Origin: Brevundimonas sp.
GTDB lineage: Bacteria; Pseudomonadota; Alphaproteobacteria; Caulobacterales; Caulobacteraceae
Direction of reading: 5' to 3'
Length of the DNA: 6,707 nucleotides
NCBI GenBank assembly: GCA_020253595.1
Contig: JADCBH010000403.1
Coordinates: 1 to 6,707 of the forward strand
The notes under the pieces were generated by a model that was not told the origin of the DNA, made no database searches, and was given only the letters and a program-made list of their open reading frames with translations. The number at the start of each line of letters is the position of its first letter. Positions within the stretch are counted from its first letter, which is position 1. The position numbers and the translations under genes are program-made. Shown piece after piece: positions 6,389-6,707 of the stretch.

Positions 6389-6417
6389 GGTTTGGGACGT
6401 CAGGCGGCCGGGGTCAA
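6389..6417 (-). promoter_or_regulatory. Weak candidate promoter of the LacI-family gene
   Basis: On the minus strand TTGACC (6417-6412) is a good -35, with CAAACC 17 nt further (6394-6389) as a poor -10. Only 44 bp lie between the upstream terminator's T-run and the ATG, so any dedicated promoter must be here or inside the terminator. The geometry would place the RNA start at or next to the ATG, meaning a leaderless message. No copy of the 16-bp operator was seen here. Confidence 0.25.
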
Positions 6418-6426
6418 ATCGAACCG

Positions 6427-6468
6427 AAAAAGAAAAACGCGCGACCCGGTCGGGTCCGGATCGCGCGT
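6427..6468 (-). terminator. Intrinsic terminator of the TonB-dependent receptor gene
   Basis: On the minus strand an 8-bp stem ACGCGCGA/TCGCGCGT (6468-6461 with 6444-6437), extended after one mismatch by CCGG/CCGG around a 6-nt loop, is followed directly by TTTTTCTTTTT (6437-6427). It begins 36 bp after the receptor's stop codon and would separate that transcript from the LacI-family gene downstream. Confidence 0.88.
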
Positions 6469-6504
6469 GAGGTTCACCGCCCGTACAAGCGGCGTTCAGG
6501 AGAT

Positions 6505-6707
6505 CTAGAAACGGTAGCGCAGGCTCACGCTTGCGGTCCGGCCGTTCAGGGTCCGGGCACGCAGGATGTTCGTGGTGTTGGCCACGATGGAGCCTTCCTC
6601 ACTTTCGGTGACGGCGAACTCATCAAAGACGTTGTTGACGTTCAGCGTAAGGGCGAGGTCGTCGGTCAGGTCGTAGCTGGCGAACGGATTGACGATCACG
6701 TAGCCCG
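6505..6707 (-). CDS. TonB-dependent receptor, C-terminal end (5' part missing)
   Basis: Only the last 66 residues are in the window; the gene continues past the right edge. NPFASYDLTDDLALTLNVNN followed by VFDE is the typical penultimate-strand signature of TonB-dependent outer-membrane receptors, and the protein ends in SLRYRF with a terminal phenylalanine, the usual barrel-insertion signal. The GTG at 6699 is an internal valine, not a start, because the frame stays open and homologous-looking upstream (GYVIVNPF). Beside a sugar permease, amylosucrase and LacI regulator it probably brings sucrose or a related sugar across the outer membrane, as SuxA does in Xanthomonas. The substrate is inferred from context. 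Confidence 0.88.
   Translation of the reverse strand, partial: GYVIVNPFASYDLTDDLALTLNVNNVFDEFAVTESEEGSIVANTTNILRARTLNGRTASVSLRYRF

Noticed and set aside
6505..6699. Separate 64-residue small protein starting at GTG 6699
   Set aside because: The frame is open to the right edge and the sequence is the C-terminal end of a TonB-dependent receptor.

Overview
The window is GC-rich, gene-dense DNA that fits an alphaproteobacterium, perhaps a Caulobacterales member such as Brevundimonas or Caulobacter. The taxon is inferred from base composition, the TonB-dependent receptor and the type of sugar locus; there is no RNA gene or marker here to settle it. Two unrelated regulatory modules lie side by side.

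Module 1 (about 1-1141) looks like a zinc-starvation locus. A ZigA-type COG0523 GTPase (putative zinc metallochaperone) runs leftward off the window. A small DUF1826-like protein runs rightward. Their 69-bp divergent spacer carries a near-canonical Zur box, 8-bp perfect half-sites around 5 bp, so one zinc repressor probably controls both genes. The DUF1826-like protein shows an HxD...H arrangement like that of Fe(II)/2-oxoglutarate oxygenases; this is the least understood gene in the window.

Module 2 (about 1270-6707) looks like a sucrose-utilisation locus resembling the sux/scr loci of xanthomonads and other Gram-negatives that lack a sucrose PTS. A 198-bp intergenic region contains a perfect 16-bp palindrome with a central CG (typical LacI-family operator) laid over the -35 of a probable promoter. 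Downstream is a tight three-gene operon: GH13 amylosucrase/sucrose hydrolase, ROK fructokinase, and an MFS permease of the fucose-permease type. Convergent to it, with 3 bp between stop codons, is a LacI-family repressor. Behind that, on the same strand and separated by a strong intrinsic terminator, is the C-terminal end of a TonB-dependent receptor.

The proposed pathway is: the receptor imports the sugar across the outer membrane, the MFS protein across the inner membrane, the GH13 enzyme splits sucrose (releasing fructose), the fructokinase phosphorylates fructose, and the LacI protein shuts the operon off without inducer. Sucrose as substrate rests mainly on the amylosucrase-type active site plus the fructokinase. 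No tRNA, rRNA, CRISPR array, insertion sequence or prophage was seen.
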